46,025 nucleotides of DNA from an uncultured Bacilli bacterium (GTDB lineage: Bacteria > Bacillota_I > Bacilli_A > RF39 > UBA660), in contig CAKONF010000006.1 in NCBI GenBank assembly GCA_934097015.1, positions 1-46,025 of the forward strand, written 5' to 3'. The position numbers and the translations under genes were made by a program. Shown here one piece after another: positions 23,018 to 31,950 of the stretch. The number at the start of each line of letters is the position of its first letter. Positions within the stretch are counted from its first letter, which is position 1. The notes under the pieces were generated by a model. The model saw only the letters and a list, made by a program, of their open reading frames with translations, ran no database searches and was not told where the DNA came from.

Positions 23018-25474
23018 TTACTCCTTTACAATTTCATAAAAATTAATGGTGTACATATCCATTGAAAAATTATCTAGTATATTAAGACCATATTTTTCAT
23101 TATAAATATCTTGTTTGTAATCAGTCATATAAATATTTTCTAAATAATATTTCTTATCACTTTTAATTTCATCTAATGAACCAATTCCTTTTACATTTCC
23201 ATACATTTTCATCATATGTTCGGTGTTGAATTGCTTATAAAGGTAGACGTTACTATCTGACAAAAAATATGCAAACAGAAACTGAACATGTACTTCATTT
23301 GCAACTATATCAATAGATTTATCTAGCTTGCTTATTTTATCATAAAAAATTGTTGCGTTTCTATTTTTGTAAATTTCAGTTCTTATAAAATTATTATAGT
23401 TAATTGAGCCAATCAAAATTGGAATAATTAATATAATAATTAACCAAGAATTTTTTTCTAATAATTTACCATACATTAAAGCAATACTCATCCAGAAAAT
23501 TCCTATTCCAAAAAACATATATCTAGCCACAAATAATGGATTTACTAAAATAGAAACTAATATACCAGTGACAACTATAAAAAATAATATTAAAACACCA
23601 ATAATATATATAAATTTATCTTTACTTTTCCAATTATTTTTTAGGTATTCAAAAATTATAAATAATAATGAAATAATCCAAGACAAACCAAGACCAATAT
23701 TTAATACTTGACTATTAGATGTTGGAAATACAACATATTTTACATATTCAATTACATTATTAAATGTTATTGCTGGTATCCAAAATCCAGTTCCTTCTTT
23801 TGCTAAATGTTTTATAATAACTATTAACCAAGGTAAGTAACACAGTGAAACAAATAATCCACTTAGAATAATTTTTTTTATTACTGCTTTATTTTTTAAT
23901 ATTGCATATCCCAAAATCAAAGCATACATAAATACCATCGATAAACATGAATAAAAATGAACATAAACAGCCAAAGTGCTAAAGATTGTAAATAATATCC
24001 AACTTTTTTTTGTATTTATTTTAATAGAATCAAATAGATATATATAAGATACTAATACTAATAACATGCCCCAACTATACATTCTTAATTCAACATAATT
24101 TACCATTAGTTGTGGCATAAATGTTATAAAGAATGTCAATATCGAAGATGTTATAATACCATGTTTTTTTCTGATTTTAGTATTTATTAAAACTAAAGCT
24201 AAAATATAAGGGATAAAAGAAAAAATTTTTCCTAAAATTATTACATCAAAATTAGGATTAATAAAAGTAAAGAAATCCACAAATAATTTTAACATAATGT
24301 AATAAAATGGTGGATGAACATCTTGTGCATTAATATAAAAAATATCTTTAAGATTATTTTTAATCATTGCTAAACTACATATTTCATCAGCCCAAACAAC
24401 TTTATTAATTAAAGTTATAAGGGCATAAATTGCACCTATGAATGAAATTGTGTATAATAATATGACAATGTATTTTAAAATATCTTTTTTTAACTTTATT
24501 TTTTTGCTCATAATATAAAACAAAACTGAATAAATAAGTGTGACTACTAAAGTTATTATATAAAAATATGTTGGATCGCTTAATAATTCATTTGGATAAA
24601 GATTATTTATCCATATCAGTAAAATTATAAACATATAATGAAAATAATAAATATATGAAGAAAGTTTTCTAATAAAAATAGAATTACAATTTAATTTAAT
24701 TTTTAATAAACATAAAAATATGCTTGGTATAAGTATTATATGACTTAAATAATACTCATAATTAACTAGTTTATCAAGATGTTTATGTATTAATATTACT
24801 TCCCCTATTAAAACTAAAAATCCTATTATTAGATACATAATATTATATTTCAATTTATAATCTTTTCTATATTTATTTATGTAGTACCCTATCCCTACAA
24901 AAAGATATCCTTCAAATAATGCATTACTATTATTTGAAAATTTTTGAACCAAGAAATTATATAAAAATCCAAAGTACTTATTGTTTATCAAAAAAGCATA
25001 AGTATTAAACAGCAATCCAATTATATATAAAATCAAAGCAGTAATTAAACTTACTCTTAACTTTTTCTCATCTTTAACATGCATTAAAATTATACAACTC
25101 GTGATTAAGGCTCCAACAAACCACATAACAGATTGACTTCTTCCAGTTAATATAAACCAAATACCATCAAGTAATGTACTTGGGTTAAATGAATCATATC
25201 TAAACACATTAATTATTAAATAACAAGTACTTAAAATTAAATACAAATAAATTAATCTCTTAATATAATCAATAATAGTTTTGTTATCTTCTTTTTTTGT
25301 TTTTGCGGCTAAATAATACCCGGATGTTAAAAAGAAAAATGGAACACCTAATCTAAACACTATTGCATGAATATAAAATCCACTTTGAAAATTTAGTAAA
25401 AAGCCTGTATGCAAGGCAACAATTCCAAGTGCTAAAAACAATTTTAAATAATCAACTGCTGCATTATTTTTCAT
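23018..25474 (-). CDS. Acyltransferase-3 domain fused to a GT-C (GT39-like) glycosyltransferase
   Basis: This 818-residue protein has about 20 membrane helices in two halves. Residues about 5-330 match the acyltransferase 3 family (PF01757): AAVDYLKLFLALGIVALHTG with the invariant His at 22, then GVPFFFLTSGYYL. Residues about 338-690 are a GT-C enzyme of the PMT/ArnT kind: VVWADEICSL with the catalytic Asp/Glu in the first loop, then AQDVHPPFYYI. A soluble tail of about 110 residues follows. It may both acylate and glycosylate a glycan outside the membrane. ATG 25474 has AGGTGA six bases upstream. It overlaps the GtrB-like gene by 11 bases. Confidence 0.86.
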   Translation of the reverse strand: MKNNAAVDYLKLFLALGIVALHTGFLLNFQSGFYIHAIVFRLGVPFFFLTSGYYLAAKTKKEDNKTIIDYIKRLIYLYLILSTCYLIINVFRYDSFNPSTLLDGIWFILTGRSQSVMWFVGALITSCIILMHVKDEKKLRVSLITALILYIIGLLFNTYAFLINNKYFGFLYNFLVQKFSNNSNALFEGYLFVGIGYYINKYRKDYKLKYNIMYLIIGFLVLIGEVILIHKHLDKLVNYEYYLSHIILIPSIFLCLLKIKLNCNSIFIRKLSSYIYYFHYMFIILLIWINNLYPNELLSDPTYFYIITLVVTLIYSVLFYIMSKKIKLKKDILKYIVILLYTISFIGAIYALITLINKVVWADEICSLAMIKNNLKDIFYINAQDVHPPFYYIMLKLFVDFFTFINPNFDVIILGKIFSFIPYILALVLINTKIRKKHGIITSSILTFFITFMPQLMVNYVELRMYSWGMLLVLVSYIYLFDSIKINTKKSWILFTIFSTLAVYVHFYSCLSMVFMYALILGYAILKNKAVIKKIILSGLFVSLCYLPWLIVIIKHLAKEGTGFWIPAITFNNVIEYVKYVVFPTSNSQVLNIGLGLSWIISLLFIIFEYLKNNWKSKDKFIYIIGVLILFFIVVTGILVSILVNPLFVARYMFFGIGIFWMSIALMYGKLLEKNSWLIIILIIPILIGSINYNNFIRTEIYKNRNATIFYDKISKLDKSIDIVANEVHVQFLFAYFLSDSNVYLYKQFNTEHMMKMYGNVKGIGSLDEIKSDKKYYLENIYMTDYKQDIYNEKYGLNILDNFSMDMYTINFYEIVKE

Positions 25475-26426
25475 TATTTTCACCTAAATTTTCTTCCCTA
25501 ATAATATATAATGGCCTTTTTTTAACCTCCAAATGTATTTGAGCTAAATACATAGCCATTATTCCCAAAGATACTAAAATTATTCCAGATAAAATTGTCA
25601 TAATTAAAGACAATACCAATATTATAAAACTAACATTTACAGAGCAAATAGCAAATATAATTATTAAAATTAGTAATATTAAAGCACCTAAAAGCAATAT
25701 ATTTCCAAGACAGAAAATTGACTTTAATGGAAATACAGAATAGTCAATTAACCCCGTAATAGCATAATTTATCATTCTTTTATAAGGAAATTTAGTGTCT
25801 CCTGCTTTTCGTTCAACATTTTCATACTCAATCCAATCAATTTTAAAGCCTACATCATTTAATAGACCTTTGTTGAAAAGATTGTATTCATTGTGCTTCA
25901 AAATAGCAGCAACTACTTGTCTAGTCATCAAGCGATACTCTCTCTGACCATCTAACATCTTAACAGTTGAAATATTATTAGATATTTTAAAAAACATATT
26001 TGTACAAAATTTGTGAAACATAGAATAACCTTTTCTTGTTAATGCTTTAGCTGCTGCTATGTCAAAACCTTTATTTTTTATTGAATCATACATTTTTATT
26101 AACAATTCAAAAGGATCTTGAAGATCAATATCCATTGTAGTAATAAAATTACCACTTGCGTATTTAAATCCAGCCATCGCGCAAGCTTCTCTACCGAAAT
26201 TTCTTGACATTGAAATATATTTTACTCTTTTGTCTTTTTTGGCGATATTTTTTATTATTTCTAATGATTTATCCCTACTGCAATCATCAATAAATATCAA
26301 TTCAAAATCAACTTTATTCATTTTTTTGCTGAATTTAACAAATTCTTCATAGTATAATGGCAACATTATTTCTTCATTATATACTTGTCCGATTATTGTT
26401 ATTAAATCTTTTGTTGTTTTTTCCAT
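25464..26426 (-). CDS. GtrB-like polyprenyl-phosphate glycosyltransferase (GT2)
   Basis: This 320-residue GT2 enzyme with two C-terminal helices (about 232-258, 265-292) is typical of undecaprenyl-phosphate glucosyltransferases (GtrB, YfdH). It has IIGQVYNEE, DDCSRDKS, SRNFGREACAMAGF, MDIDLQDP (metal site), and the class-specific DGQREYRLM and RKAGDTKFP. It makes a polyprenyl-phosphate sugar on the cytoplasmic face. GtrA (flippase-like) precedes it by four bases and the GT-C fusion follows with an 11-base overlap, so these are the three parts of one side-chain system. ATG 26426 has AAGGAGG upstream; the longer ORF to 26456 starts inside gtrA. Confidence 0.92.
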   Translation of the reverse strand: MEKTTKDLITIIGQVYNEEIMLPLYYEEFVKFSKKMNKVDFELIFIDDCSRDKSLEIIKNIAKKDKRVKYISMSRNFGREACAMAGFKYASGNFITTMDIDLQDPFELLIKMYDSIKNKGFDIAAAKALTRKGYSMFHKFCTNMFFKISNNISTVKMLDGQREYRLMTRQVVAAILKHNEYNLFNKGLLNDVGFKIDWIEYENVERKAGDTKFPYKRMINYAITGLIDYSVFPLKSIFCLGNILLLGALILLILIIIFAICSVNVSFIILVLSLIMTILSGIILVSLGIMAMYLAQIHLEVKKRPLYIIREENLGENNEK

Positions 26427-26430
26427 TTTT

Positions 26431-26856
26431 TTACTTTTCCTCCTTAATAAACACAAATAACTTACTAAAAATATAATTTAGTATAACTATTAAAATATTA
26501 GAGATTATTTTCATTATCTTATCATTAAAGCCTAAGATACTAACTGTTAACCACATAAATGACATATCAATAAATAATGTAACAACCCTTGCTTCTATAA
26601 ACTTACTAGCCTCATTTTTAATATTCTTGTTTTTACTTTTAAAAACTACTTTTCTATTGGCAAAATAAGCAAATGCCACAGCAATAATCCACGATAAAAT
26701 ATTTGCACATTGTAATAATAATTGGTTTTCAGGATTAAATAAAGTGAATACACAAACGTAATACACAATTAAACTGATTATTGTTGTGCAAACACCAATG
26801 AACAAATAATTTATAACCTCTTCATGTTTTAAATATAACTCTTTAATTTTTTTCAT
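26431..26856 (-). CDS. gtrA: GtrA family membrane protein
   Basis: A 141-residue protein with four predicted helices matching GtrA (PF04138): FIGVCTTIISLIVYYVC, NILSWIIAVAFAYFANRKVVFKSK, and the C-terminal NYIFSKLFVF. GtrA proteins are thought to move polyprenyl-phosphate sugars across the membrane. It is closely related to the GtrA domain of the HAD fusion at 1-2 kb (shared IISLIVYY, SWII.V.FAYF.NR, FSKLFVF). It uses somewhat less extreme codons (some GTG, TAC, ATC) than that copy. The partners are the GtrB-like and GT-C genes that follow. Confidence 0.93.
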   Translation of the reverse strand: MKKIKELYLKHEEVINYLFIGVCTTIISLIVYYVCVFTLFNPENQLLLQCANILSWIIAVAFAYFANRKVVFKSKNKNIKNEASKFIEARVVTLFIDMSFMWLTVSILGFNDKIMKIISNILIVILNYIFSKLFVFIKEEK

Positions 26857-26888
26857 AATTTACTCACTATTTTTCAAAATTTAAATAT

Positions 26889-27945
26889 CTATTCCCAATC
26901 AATTTTTATATTAGAAGATTCTATATATTTTCTAAACTTAACTATTATTATTTTTATTCTATGAATGCTAAATAACAACATTTCTATTAGCTTCCTAATG
27001 CTTTCCACTACTGCGTAGCCAACAAAAATAACAAATGCATAAATAATTAATAACCCTATCCATATATATCCGCAAATAGTACCAGGACCTGTATCAATAT
27101 TTAAAAACTTATATATTATTTTTCTTACATAATTATTATTATGTATTAAATAGATACCAAAAATACAGGCAGATAACCAATTTATTATTTTATTATTTTT
27201 TACTTTCTTAGTATTAAACAATTCAAAATATGCAATAGTCTGAACTAGAGCAAAAGGCGATGCGTAAGATAAGTAATTACTAGTTATTCTTGTACTTATT
27301 TCATTTAGAATTGTTCCTGCATTAGAAATTCCAAGTGCAAAATCATAAACAACAAAGTCAATTAATGCCATTACAACAAAAATTATAAATATTAATACTC
27401 TATAGCTATTTATACTTAGCTTTTTAAATACATATGATCTTTTAAAGGATAATTATTCAAAAATGCTCCAATTAAATACAAAAATATAAAATGATAAAAG
27501 TTACAACCATTATTATATGTAATTCTTTGTCCTGAAAAATATGGAATGATAGAAAATATTATAAATAATAAAATTAATAAATATTTAAAATCATTATAAC
27601 TTAATTTTTTAATAAAATTATTAATAAGCAAAACAATTGAATAATTTACTACTATACGCATTTTGTTACCAATTATTAAAAACAATTCTGAATAAAATAC
27701 TACTTGTATTAATAAATTAAATAATTTTGATAATTTAAAATGGCTATTTGATTGAAAAAATCCTGACAATAAAATAAAAGAATTGACATGTATAATAATT
27801 AAAAATTGTACTATTATAAAAAATATTTTCATCGAATAATTAGAAAATTATTAATATAATTTCCGTGCGTCGAAATATGCCATATTATAATCATCTATGT
27901 TGATAAAATTCGCATCAACTCAAAATTAGACTCTCTTGCTTTCAT
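26889..27945 (-). pseudogene. Broken acyltransferase-3 gene (at least three lesions)
   Basis: Joined frames read as one membrane O-acyltransferase (PF01757). ATG 27945 starts MKARESNFELMRILST, the family's usual opening, and is cut by TAG at 27897-27895. The frame then continues with MIIIWHISTHG (family His) until a frameshift near 27835, where the frame opening at 27832 takes over with VNSFILLSGFF. A second shift falls in the TTAAAAAG run near 27422. There the stop after YLKS is bypassed if one base is restored, giving LSINSYRVLIFIIFVV and joining the frame to 26889. The neighbours are intact. It probably once acetylated the glycan. Assembly error could explain the A-run shift but hardly all three. 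Confidence 0.88.
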
Positions 27946-27964
27946 ACCAATTTCTCTATACAAA

Positions 27965-27993
27965 TTGTTAATTAACTATATACCAATTAACAA
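27965..27993 (-). terminator. Weak hairpin after the GDP-heptose operon
   Basis: TTGTTAATT (27965-27973) pairs with AATTAACAA (27985-27993) over nine bases, all but two of them A-T. Only a short T-rich tail follows on the minus strand. It may partly end the heptose operon, or transcription may run on into the acyltransferase remnant and gtrA. Confidence 0.4.
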
Positions 27994-27999
27994 TTCTAA

Positions 28000-28605
28000 T
28001 TAATGTTTATCATTAATATTATTGCCTGTTATTTCATTTTTTGTTAGATAATTATAGAATATTTTCATCATCATATGATCAAATGTCATGTGTACATCTT
28101 CTGCAATTTGCATATCCATTTCATCCACATGCATTTTATAATCTGCTAACTCTTTCAATTTACCACCAGAGTATCCTGTTATCCCAATAACTTTAGCTCC
28201 ACATTCTTTAGCATACTCAGCAGCATTTAATACATTTTTAGAGTTTCCACTACCTGATATTCCTATAAATAAATCTTTTTTTGTAATATTATTTATTAAT
28301 GGAAATCTAAACACTTCTTCATATCCTATATCATTTGCTACTGCCATCATTGTTGAAACATTATCATTTAAACAATAAAACTTAAATTTCTTGTCAGTAT
28401 ATTCGCTTATACCTTTGTTAAAATCATTTTGCATATGACTTGCAGTTGATGCTGAGCCACCATTTCCGCATACGTATATAGTTCCTCCATTGTTATAAGT
28501 ATCTAATAAAACATTCATAGCTTCATTTATCTCATCTAAATTTAATCTATTAATAACATCAATTTCTCTTTCATAATATTCTTTTATTGCTTTTTTAAAA
28601 TCCAT
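28000..28605 (-). CDS. gmhA: Sedoheptulose-7-phosphate isomerase (SIS domain)
   Basis: This 201-residue SIS-domain protein has the GmhA hallmarks: GGTIYVCGNGGSASTASHMQND near residues 40-60, then GISGSGNSKNVLNA, and the C-terminal AEDVHMTFDHMM (metal/active-site Glu and His). It converts sedoheptulose 7-phosphate to D-glycero-D-manno-heptose 7-phosphate, the first step of nucleotide-heptose synthesis. It is the last of four genes encoding the GDP-heptose route, eight bases after the HddC-GmhB fusion. The length is normal for the family. Confidence 0.95.
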   Translation of the reverse strand: MDFKKAIKEYYEREIDVINRLNLDEINEAMNVLLDTYNNGGTIYVCGNGGSASTASHMQNDFNKGISEYTDKKFKFYCLNDNVSTMMAVANDIGYEEVFRFPLINNITKKDLFIGISGSGNSKNVLNAAEYAKECGAKVIGITGYSGGKLKELADYKMHVDEMDMQIAEDVHMTFDHMMMKIFYNYLTKNEITGNNINDKH

Positions 28606-28613
28606 TTTTTCTC

Positions 28614-29915
28614 CTACTTTCTTAATATTTTTTTTACAGCATCGTAAATATCATTTTCTATAAAATCTGCTGCTACGTCATACTTTTTATCTTCTCCAGC
28701 TTGACCGGTTTTCACTAATATTGTTTTTATTCCTGCGTTTATTCCAGTTTTGACATCTAATGTCGAATCACCAATTATATAAGATTCATTAAAATCTATG
28801 TTGAAATCTTTTTTTGCTTTTTCTAACATTCCTATTTTTGGCTTTCTGCAATCACAATCAATTTTTAGTTCTTTGATTTCTCCTTCAAACCCTTTATCTG
28901 GATGATGCGGACAATAATAAATTTTATCAATATATGCTCCGTTTTGACCTAACAATACTTCTAATCTTTTATGTATCTTGTCTAAATTTTCTACTGTACT
29001 TTCTCCTCTTGCGATTATTGGTTGATTTGTGACAATAATACATAAATAACCACTGTTATTTATTTCTTTTATAGCTTCCGCAGCGTTAGGAATAAGTTCA
29101 ACTTGTTCTTTTTTATTTAAAAATGGTATATATTTTATTATTGTTCCGTCTCTATCCAAAAATATTGCTTTTTGTAAATGTTTTAAGTTTTTTTGTTCAC
29201 ATATTCCTTTTTCGTAATCTTCCTTTACAAGATTATATCTTTCTGGTGTTCCTGTATCTTTAGCGTATTCACTTGATATATATGAGTAAACTCTATTAGT
29301 TTCTATTAAAGGTCTTATTAAATCTTTTTCATAATCATATTTTTTAGGCACTTTTAATAATTTTAATACATCTTTATTAAATATCATTATTCCCGCATTT
29401 ACAATATTTCTATAATCGTAATTACTTCTATCATTTGTTTTATAATCAAATTTTTTTACAACATTTTTTTCTTCAATAATAATATCGCTATCATAAGGAT
29501 GAGCATTCGGATGCGTAAATAAAGTAATTACGGCATTATTATCACTATGAAACTTTATCATCCTCTCAAAATCAATATTTATGAAAACATCAGCCAACAA
29601 GAATATGAAGTCATCATTTATATTTTCTTTTAAATAATATAATGCTCCAGCTGTACCTAAAAGCTTATTTGGATCTTCTCTATAATAAGAAATGTTTACT
29701 CCAAACCTTGCTCCATCTTTAAAATATTCTTCTATGACATTTCCAAGGTGTCCTATTACTAAAACAATATCCGTTATACCGTATTCTTTTAAATTGTTTA
29801 TTTGATGTTCTAGTATAGGTTTACCATCAATTTTTATCATGGGTTTAGGAATTAAATCCTTTGTAATATAAGTTAATCTAGTCCCCCTACCTCCTGCTTG
29901 AATTACAGCTTTCAT
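28614..29915 (-). CDS. Fusion of heptose-1-phosphate guanylyltransferase (HddC) and heptose-bisphosphate phosphatase (GmhB)
   Basis: Of 433 residues, 1-235 form a sugar-phosphate nucleotidyltransferase (AGGRGTRL at 7-14, KPM at 24-26, LLADVF as metal site). This matches HddC, which makes GDP-D-glycero-alpha-D-manno-heptose. Residues about 248-425 form a HAD phosphatase of the GmhB/histidinol-phosphatase type: FLDRDGTI (D254, D256), VTNQ, and the zinc ligands of YYCPHHP and DCDCRKP (C335, H337, C354, C356). GmhB removes the 7-phosphate of heptose 1,7-bisphosphate just before HddC acts, so consecutive steps are joined. The start overlaps the epimerase stop as TAATG. Confidence 0.92.
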   Translation of the reverse strand: MKAVIQAGGRGTRLTYITKDLIPKPMIKIDGKPILEHQINNLKEYGITDIVLVIGHLGNVIEEYFKDGARFGVNISYYREDPNKLLGTAGALYYLKENINDDFIFLLADVFINIDFERMIKFHSDNNAVITLFTHPNAHPYDSDIIIEEKNVVKKFDYKTNDRSNYDYRNIVNAGIMIFNKDVLKLLKVPKKYDYEKDLIRPLIETNRVYSYISSEYAKDTGTPERYNLVKEDYEKGICEQKNLKHLQKAIFLDRDGTIIKYIPFLNKKEQVELIPNAAEAIKEINNSGYLCIIVTNQPIIARGESTVENLDKIHKRLEVLLGQNGAYIDKIYYCPHHPDKGFEGEIKELKIDCDCRKPKIGMLEKAKKDFNIDFNESYIIGDSTLDVKTGINAGIKTILVKTGQAGEDKKYDVAADFIENDIYDAVKKILRK

Positions 29916-30853
29916 TAATCTTTAATACTCCTAACAGTATCTCTTACAGCTTCATCAGAAGTATGTGATGCTTTCCATCCAGCTTTATGAATTTTTTCTA
30001 AATTGAAATTGAATTTTGGAACATCACCTTTCCATCCAATATTTCCACCTGTAAATTTGTATTCTACGTCTTTATATCCTAATTCTTCACACACGATATT
30101 TGCTATCGTTAATACTGATGTAGACGTTTCATCACCTGCATTATATATTTCTATACCTTTTTTTATATCTTTTGTTAACATCATTATTGCATCTATTAAA
30201 TCTAATACATAAACATAAGGTTTTTGTTGAGTTCCATCACCTAATATTTCTAATTCTTTTGGATTTCTTTCAAGTTTCTTTTTGAAATCAAAAATTACTC
30301 CGTGTGTTAAATGTGGTCCTATAACATTTGGAAATCTAAACATTACTACATTTAGATCATTCATGTGTGTGTATGAAGATATTAAAGCTTCAGAAGCAAA
30401 TTTTGCACCTCCATAATAAGATATAGGTCTTAAATCTCCTAAATCTTCTTTTAAGGGAATACCCATTTTGTCTCCATAAATAGCACTTGTAGATGAGAAA
30501 AATAATTTTTTAATTTTTTTTCTTCTCATTAACTCTAACACACTTCTAGTTGTCATAAATGTATCTCTAAAATCTACATCTGGATTTTGTCCTCCTTTTT
30601 GTATATCAGAATTTGCGGCTAAATGATATATCATATCAATGTCATAATTATTTAATTTTTCACAAAAATTTTCTGTTTCATCTATGTTACACTCTATTAT
30701 TTCTAAATTTTTGTTTTCTAGTACATTCGCTAAATTTTCTTTCTTTCCAAGTGTATAATTATCTACAACAATTACTTCATTTCCTTCCTTTAATAACCTT
30801 TCAACTAAATGTGAGCCAATAAATCCAGCTCCTCCTGTAACTAAAACTTTCAT
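29915..30853 (-). CDS. NAD-dependent sugar-nucleotide epimerase/dehydratase (extended SDR)
   Basis: This 312-residue extended short-chain dehydrogenase has the NAD-binding GGAGFIG at residues 7-13, then HLAANSD, FSSTSAIYGD, and the catalytic Y-x3-K in SYYGGAK. FRFPNVIGP and GDGTQQKPYVYV are the usual late motifs. It lies between the heptose kinase and the HddC-GmhB fusion, so its natural substrate is probably GDP-heptose or a related nucleotide sugar (inference). UDP-glucose 4-epimerase-like activity cannot be excluded from sequence. It overlaps the next gene by one base (TAATG) and follows the kinase by 12 bases. Confidence 0.88.
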   Translation of the reverse strand: MKVLVTGGAGFIGSHLVERLLKEGNEVIVVDNYTLGKKENLANVLENKNLEIIECNIDETENFCEKLNNYDIDMIYHLAANSDIQKGGQNPDVDFRDTFMTTRSVLELMRRKKIKKLFFSSTSAIYGDKMGIPLKEDLGDLRPISYYGGAKFASEALISSYTHMNDLNVVMFRFPNVIGPHLTHGVIFDFKKKLERNPKELEILGDGTQQKPYVYVLDLIDAIMMLTKDIKKGIEIYNAGDETSTSVLTIANIVCEELGYKDVEYKFTGGNIGWKGDVPKFNFNLEKIHKAGWKASHTSDEAVRDTVRSIKD

Positions 30854-30865
30854 TCTACTTTCCTC

Positions 30866-31843
30866 CTAATTTACAAATATTACAGTTGTTCCTTGATGAT
30901 CAAATTTGAATTCCATTTCTGGTAAATCTGACATTTGTTTTCTAAATTCTTCTTGATTTTTTTCTGGTACATAAAATAAGAAAAAACCACTTCCACCTGC
31001 GCCTAACAATTTACCACCAGTTGCACCTGCTTTAATACCTCTATCATACCACTCATCAAATTGTGGATTGCTTATTCCAGAGGCTAAAGTTTTTTTTATT
31101 TTCCAATTTTCGTCTAATATTTTTCCTACATAATCAATGTTATCATGTTCTAATTCTCTTTTTAAATCGTAAGTCATATCCATTATTTTCTTTTGACCTA
31201 GTTCTTTATCTTTTGCAGAAACAATATTTTTTGACTGTTCTTCTAAAATTTCTGAAGCTTTATGTTCACCACCTACATATATCATTATAAGGTTCTTTTC
31301 TAGTTGTTTGTATGCTTCATGTCCCATTAAAACTGGTTCAACATCAACTGAGCCATCTTTATTGAATTGATAGAAATTTAATCCACCAAATGCAGCTGCA
31401 TATTGATCTTGTTTTCCATTTGTAGTATGTACAACATTATTTTCTATATCGCAGGCATATGCTGCAACATCTTCTTTTGAAATATATTCTCTTTTATGAC
31501 ATTTCAAATTTTTTAATAGCCCTACTGTAAATGAACTAGAAGATCCTAAACCTGTTCCTTGGGGAACATCAGCAATTGATGTAATTTCTAATCCTTCTAA
31601 TTTTTCTTTTTTTAAACATTCTCTAAAAATATCATGTTGTATTTCATTAATTTCATTAACCGTTTCTGTTTTAGAATATTTAAGAACTGTTGTTTTTTTA
31701 TCAAATGATGGATGAGAAGTTATATACATGTACTTGTTTATTGTTGTACTCAATACACATCCTCCATGTTTTTCATAAAATGATTTTATATCACTTCCAC
31801 CACCACATAAACTTATCCTAAATGGAGTTCTTGTAATTACCAT
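30866..31843 (-). CDS. hddA: D-glycero-D-manno-heptose 7-phosphate kinase (GHMP family)
   Basis: This 325-residue GHMP kinase starts with TRTPFRISLCGGGSD, the family's substrate-binding opening. The ATP-binding PQGTGLGSSSSF lies at about 94-105, and motif 3, GATGGKLLGAGGSGFFLF, is near residue 285. The order of motifs and the setting beside gmhA, hddC and gmhB identify it as HddA, which makes D-glycero-alpha-D-manno-heptose 1,7-bisphosphate. It heads the operon with a promoter at 31894-31866 and AGTAGG before the ATG. Confidence 0.93.
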   Translation of the reverse strand: MVITRTPFRISLCGGGSDIKSFYEKHGGCVLSTTINKYMYITSHPSFDKKTTVLKYSKTETVNEINEIQHDIFRECLKKEKLEGLEITSIADVPQGTGLGSSSSFTVGLLKNLKCHKREYISKEDVAAYACDIENNVVHTTNGKQDQYAAAFGGLNFYQFNKDGSVDVEPVLMGHEAYKQLEKNLIMIYVGGEHKASEILEEQSKNIVSAKDKELGQKKIMDMTYDLKRELEHDNIDYVGKILDENWKIKKTLASGISNPQFDEWYDRGIKAGATGGKLLGAGGSGFFLFYVPEKNQEEFRKQMSDLPEMEFKFDHQGTTVIFVN

Positions 31844-31865
31844 TTTTAATACCTACTTTCTCTTT

Positions 31866-31894
31866 CCTATATTTATGATACCAAATTTCGACAA
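31866..31894 (-). promoter_or_regulatory. Promoter of the GDP-heptose operon
   Basis: The minus strand has -35 TTGTCG (31894-31889), a 17-base spacer and -10 TATAGG (31871-31866), between the upstream terminator and hddA. The match is moderate. A similar TTGTCGAAAT string occurs at 3760-3769. Confidence 0.6.
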
Positions 31895-31907
31895 TCTTTT
31901 AAACAAA

Positions 31908-31934
31908 AAAGAAAGATTTTTGTTATCTTTCTTT
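31908..31934 (-). terminator. Terminator of the seven-gene export/GT operon
   Basis: AAAGAAAGAT (31908-31917) pairs over ten bases with ATCTTTCTTT (31925-31934), and the minus strand continues with a T run. It lies 17 bases after the prenyltransferase stop. Confidence 0.85.
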
Positions 31935-31950
31935 AAATTTCTTAAATTTT

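Noticed and set aside
28000..31843. ADP-heptose (LPS-type) pathway
   Set aside because: The kinase is a GHMP HddA and the nucleotidyltransferase is HddC-like. No HldE-type bifunctional protein is present.
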